DNA of 64,000 nucleotides, from assembly GCF_036227265.1 (NCBI RefSeq), contig NZ_CP109446.1, positions 3,419,001 to 3,483,000 on the forward strand. The letters run 5' to 3'. The translations under genes were made by a program, and so were the position numbers. The stretch comes from Streptomyces sp. NBC_01476. Its GTDB lineage: Bacteria > Actinomycetota > Actinomycetes > Streptomycetales > Streptomycetaceae. This document shows, piece after piece, positions 60,606 to 64,000 of the stretch; position 1 is the first letter of the stretch, and the number at the start of each line of letters is the position of its first letter. The notes under the pieces were generated by a model. It saw only the letters and a program-made list of their open reading frames with translations, was not told the origin of the DNA and did not search any database.

Positions 60606-61379
60606 ATGCCCACTCCCGACCATCCCCTTCCCGACATCACGGTCGGCCACCACCCCGACTTCGGCATTGTCGCCTCCAACCCCAAGCGCCTCGCCGCCGG
60701 CGCCTGGATGCTCCGCGGCCTTGACTTCCACCCCGTCCCCGGCCACCGCGACCTGTACGCGCTCAGCGACCAGGAACGCGACGGCCTGGGCCGTGCCACC
60801 CGGGCCGTCGCCCTGCTCCGCAAGGCCAGGTACCACGTCGACGCCGACGCGGCCCTCGACCCTTCACTTGCCAACTCCGCCACCCCCGACCGCCCGGCTC
60901 GTGTGGCGCCGGTCCGTATCGCGCCGGACGTCGCCTTCGCCGAACACCCCCAGCTCGGCATAGTCGCCGCCACCACCGACGGCGTCCACCTCGCCAAGCA
61001 ACTGCTCAGCGAGCAGGGCTGGCAGCGTCACCCGCGCCTGGACATCTACACGCTGCCGCCCGCCACGGGCCGGGCAGACGGGCTCGCCGCGGTCGCCCGG
61101 ACGACGCTAGCGATAAACCGCGCGGACCTGCAGGTCGCCGTCCAGCCCGATCTCGCCCGGGACGTCACCGCGCGCCGCTCGCCCGCACCGGCCAGGTCGG
61201 CGCCCCGGGAGCGCAGTCCGGACACCGCCGCGCGCAGGTTCCCCGCCCTGAATGCCGCCGCGCTCGCCGCCAGCCCCGCCCGTGCCGGCCTGCCCGCCAC
61301 GCCCCCGGTCCCCGCACCCGCCTCCGCTCCGGCCTCCCGACCGGTGGACCCGCGCGTGGCGTTCTCCCGCACCCGCTGA
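60606..61379 (+). CDS. Plasmid/ICE-type hypothetical protein with duplicated domain
   Basis: A 257-aa protein. Two similar segments are visible: HHPDFGIVASNPKRLAAGAWMLRGLDFHPVPGHRDLYAL (about 14-53) and EHPQLGIVAATTDGVHLAKQLLSEQGWQRHPRLDIYTL (about 117-154). Each is followed by a helix (ATRAVALLRKARYHVDAD; AVARTTLAINRADLQVAV). This is an internal duplication of about 70 residues. The C-terminus is Pro/Ala-rich. I do not recognise the family; context suggests a mobile-element accessory protein. No ribosome site is visible. Confidence 0.7.
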   Translation: MPTPDHPLPDITVGHHPDFGIVASNPKRLAAGAWMLRGLDFHPVPGHRDLYALSDQERDGLGRATRAVALLRKARYHVDADAALDPSLANSATPDRPARVAPVRIAPDVAFAEHPQLGIVAATTDGVHLAKQLLSEQGWQRHPRLDIYTLPPATGRADGLAAVARTTLAINRADLQVAVQPDLARDVTARRSPAPARSAPRERSPDTAARRFPALNAAALAASPARAGLPATPPVPAPASAPASRPVDPRVAFSRTR

Positions 61380-61393
61380 CCTCATGAATTCAG

Positions 61394-61490
61394 CTGCGAC
61401 GGCGATCTGACGCAACAACAGGAGAAGGGTGCCTCCCACCTGCGATGATCTGATTGCTGAGATCAAAACCGTCGCAGAGAAGAGGCACCC
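61394..61490 (+). promoter_or_regulatory. Nested hairpin in the leader of the IS1380-like element
   Basis: GGGTGCCTC (61427-61435) pairs with GAGGCACCC (61482-61490). Inside it, CTGCGA (61440-61445) pairs with TCGCAG (61472-61477), and TGATCT (61446-61451) with AGATCA (61460-61465). CTGCGACGG at 61394-61402 can instead pair with CCGTCGCAG (61469-61477), an alternative fold. The element lies just before the transposase start and could limit its expression. Confidence 0.65.
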
Positions 61491-61528
61491 AACAGGTGCA
61501 GGCTATCGAATGAGATCACCGGCTTGCC

Positions 61529-62956
61529 GTGCGGGCCGACGGCAAGAACCTGATCGGCCACGCGGGAGTGGTGCTGCTGCGGAAGGTCGTCGACCGCGTC
61601 GGCCTGGCCACCGCGCTGAGTGCGGCGTTGCCGAAGGGTACTGGGCCGGGTTGGCGGGACCGCGGTGTGGCGCTGGTCCAGCTGGCCTGCGCGATCGTGC
61701 TCGGCGCGACGAACATCCTTCAGGCCGAGCATCTGCAGTACCACTGGCGTGCGCTGTTCCCCCGCCCGGTCTCGGACAGCACCCTGCGCCGCGCCTTGGA
61801 GGCGATCGACGGCCCGGTCCTGGCCCGGGTGGAACGCGTCCGCGCCGCGATACGCCACGTGGTGTGGACGCTGCTGGCCCTGCGCCCCGGCGGCTTCCCC
61901 TGGATCTCGGTGTGCGGCCGGGAGCTGACCGGCTGGTACGTCCTGGACCTGGACGCGACCATCGTGACCTGCACCAGCGCCAAGGAAGGGGCGGAGGGTA
62001 CCTTCAAGGGCAGCTTCGGGCACATGCCGCTGGGGGCGTGGGTGGCCAACACCCGTGAGTGCGTCGCCATGCTGCTGCGGCCCGGCAACGCGCCGCCCAA
62101 CGATGTCGCTGACCACAAGACGGTCCTGGCCGCCGCGTTGCGGCAGCTCCCGCTGCCGCTGTGGTCGAAACTGCTGATCCGGATCGACGGCGCGGCCTTC
62201 AGCCACGAGATCCTCGACCATCTCCAGAGTCTGACCACCAGCCGGCGCCGGGTGCGCTGGGTGACCGGCTGGGCCATCAACGCCACCGACGAGCAGGCCA
62301 TCGCGCTGCTGCCCGATAAGGTATGGACGGCCGCACTGCGGCAGGACGGCGAGGTCCACAAGATCAAGGGACCCGACGGCGACATGGTCTCCTACCAGGT
62401 CGCCGAGCTGACCGGGATCCGTGACCTGACCGGCTGGCCGACCGGGATGCGGCTGATCGTGCGCCGGGTCAAGCCCTCACGCCGGGACGCGAAGAAGCTG
62501 ACCGCCTTCGAGAAACGCACCGGCTGGCGCTACCAGATCACTGCCACGAACATCCCCGCCCACCAGGGGTTGTCCAGCGTGCCGGGCTCCGGGCAGGTGT
62601 GGTTCGTCGACGCCCTCTACCGCGATCACGCCGAGGTCGAGGACCGCGTCAAAGCGATCAAACGGGTCGGCCTCGGGCTGCTGCCCTCGAAGTCCTGGCA
62701 GTTCAACGCCGCCTGGGTACTGGCCGCCACGATCGCCGCCGACCTCGACGCCTGGACCCGGCTCCTCCTCCCGCACGACGAGCCCGAACTCGCCGCCGCC
62801 GAGCCGGAGACGATCCGCATGAAGCTGTACCACCTGCCCGCCCGACTCACCTCCCACGTCCGCAGGCGCACCCTCCACCTGGACCGGACCTGGCCCTGGG
62901 CGACAGCCTTCACCACCGCCTGGCAGCGAGCCCATCAGCTTCCGGCCCTCAGCTGA
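61529..62956 (+). mobile_element. IS1380-like DDE transposase
   Basis: A 475-aa transposase from GTG 61529. The sequence VRADGKNLIGHAGVVLLRKVVDRVGL and the later WYVLDLDATIVTCTSAKEGAEGTFKGSFGHMPL (first catalytic Asp in DLDATI), LIRIDGAAFSHEILDHL (second Asp) and YRDHAEVEDRVKAIK (Glu in the final DDE position) fit the IS1380 family. In the same frame 33 bases upstream, GTG 61496 starts VQAIE and then meets TGA, so the usual N-terminus may have been lost to a nonsense mutation. Terminal inverted repeats could not be defined by eye. Confidence 0.85.
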
Positions 62957-63590
62957 CGGCCGGCCACCACCCCGACAAGGACCAGGAAGGAGCAGACCAG
63001 CAGGATTCCGGCCCCGTGGAAGCCGGCGCACCCGCGGCGTCACGCGAAGGCCCCCCGCACCGACCAGCGGGACAAACAGGGCAAGCCGTCGAACCAGCCA
63101 GACCGATCAGGCCACAGACGAATCGAGGGTGGCACATGGTGCGATTCACGAGAAACCTACCAGGATCTGCTCCACGCTAGATCCGATCCGAAATGGCTCC
63201 GCCGCGTCATGCCCCAACACTACAGCCAGCTCTGAATTTGACCGCGTATAGCATCGGGCTGCGTCCCCTCTATGCTTTGGCCGCCGCCGCACGGGGCCGA
63301 AGTCCTTGCCGTCCGATTGTGAAAAATCCCGCAGCCCAGTTCGGGCTAGCGATTTTCTCTGCACTGCAGGAACCTTCCAGCATCCGGCACGGTTCGGTAT
63401 CTAGAATTCTTATGCTCTACGGAAGCACTGTTCAGTGAGGTTTTCTCAGCGAAATGATCTTCGCGAAACGTTGTGAACCGCTCGCCCCTGGACGTATCGG
63501 GCGGACTCATCCTGGTTGTAGGCAGACGTAAAGCCCCTGGTAGGACAGGTCTCACCACAAGATCTCGTCCGAACCACCAGAGGCTTCACG
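62957..63590. other. Gap between two transposase genes
   Basis: About 630 bases with IS flanks and no supported gene. A minus frame at 63146-63364 may be decayed coding sequence. GC content is lower than in the chromosome. Confidence 0.5.
63531..63586 (+). promoter_or_regulatory. Imperfect hairpin before the IS5-like transposase
   Basis: AAGCCCCTGGT (63531-63541) pairs with ACCAGAGGCTT (63576-63586) with one mismatch. GGAC (63543-63546) and GTCC (63567-63570) extend the stem. It may be an IS end or an expression-limiting hairpin. Confidence 0.5.
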
Positions 63591-64000
63591 TTGGTCACCC
63601 ATGTTGCCACGCTCGATGTCCCACGCCACGTCGTGGACCACCTTTCACGACTGCTGGCCGCCCACCGCCGACGATTGCGCACTCCGCGGGGCTCACGGGC
63701 CCTGGGCCCGTTCCGCCAGGCCGTGCTGGTCCTGCGCTGGTTCCGCGAGCAGGCGTGCGTGCACTGCCTGGCCCGCGACGCCGGCATCTCCCAGGCCACC
63801 GGCTACCGCTACCTCCACGAAGGCATCGACGTCCTCGCCGACCGGGCCCCCGAGTTGCACGACGTCCTCAACCGCTGCCGACGGGAAGGAATGACACACG
63901 TCATCCTCGACGGCACCCTCATCGGATCCGACCGCCTGGCCGGCGTCCGCGAGAACGGCAACGACCTCTGGTTCAGCCAGAAGCACAAGGCGTTCGGCGG
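63591..64000 (+). mobile_element. IS5-like transposase, 3' end outside the window
   Basis: From about TTG 63591 (start uncertain) the frame reads VTHVATLDVPRHVVDHLSRLL ... QAVLVLRWFREQACVHCLARDAGISQATGYRYLHEGIDVLAD ... VILDGTLIGSDRL ... NDLWFSQKHKAFGG and runs off the right edge. This is the HTH (H-L-A-R-D-A-G-I-S-x-A-T-x-Y-R-Y) and first catalytic Asp (ILDGTL) of IS5-group DDE_4 transposases, which also carry the HxxFSGKHK-like motif. The rest of the catalytic triad lies beyond the window. Confidence 0.8.

Noticed and set aside
63146..63364. 72-aa minus-strand frame between the two IS genes
   Set aside because: No start signal or domain. Probably IS flank or remnant.

Overview
The window is very GC-rich, with strongly GC-biased third codon positions, Tat signal peptides, GTG/TTG starts, leaderless-looking promoters and Streptomyces-type gene families. 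It comes from a Streptomyces or close actinomycete chromosome. About 38 genes can be supported. Most other open frames are antisense shadows of these genes.

Left part (1-12.9 kb): part of a type VII (ESX/Ess-like) secretion locus. It has a giant minus-strand protein running off the left edge, a WXG-containing substrate-like protein, an EsxA-like small protein that lacks the WXG tripeptide, and a convergent two-gene operon. That operon encodes a one-TM protein translationally coupled to a three-ATPase EssC/EccC motor with a ubiquitin-like N-terminus. A 21-bp perfect hairpin separates the convergent units.

13-28.6 kb: ordinary accessory chromosome. It holds a spermidine-synthase-fold methyltransferase-like protein, a secreted phosphodiester glycosidase/metallophosphoesterase fusion, a secreted beta-propeller/cell-wall-binding-repeat protein, a Tat-exported GH106-type rhamnosidase, a TetR-MFS pair with tandem operator palindromes, a small membrane protein and a Crp/Fnr regulator. 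The intergenic gaps carry repeated GC-rich elements.

28.7-44.1 kb: two signalling or conflict-type systems. The first is a six-gene minus-strand operon, largely joined by 4-bp stop/start overlaps: class III cyclase-like protein, P-loop NTPase, SPFH-like/vWA fusion, TerY-like vWA, PP2C phosphatase and membrane protein kinase. The cyclase C-terminus and the NTPase N-terminus share a GDVVGRDK motif, so the two may interact by homotypic contact. A cholesterol-oxidase-type flavoprotein lies upstream on the same strand. The second system is plus-strand: an 18-codon leaderless leader peptide coupled to an unknown protein, then a MoxR AAA+ ATPase and a HEVSH/vWA protein.

44.3-49.2 kb: resistance and regulatory genes (a second MFS pump, a divergent NmrA-like/TetR pair, a divergent MerR/SDR pair), each with clear palindromic operators, followed by gene remnants.

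50.17 kb to the right edge: a probable integrated genomic island. Its left edge is a tRNA 3' fragment next to a tRNA-type terminator. The intact tRNA should lie to the right, outside the window. Cargo is an XRE-DruA-like (DUF4338) protein, a coupled NurA-HerA nuclease/translocase pair, a HigB/XRE-ImmA-IrrE toxin-antitoxin-like module, a nucleotide-metabolism cassette (truncated deoxyribosyltransferase-like, dTMP-kinase-like, MazG-like), plasmid/ICE-type hypothetical genes, an IS1380-like element and the start of an IS5-like transposase. The DruA/HerA/NurA/HigBA cluster is the best candidate defence locus. The six-gene cyclase/NTPase/vWA/phosphatase/kinase operon is the best candidate undescribed system.
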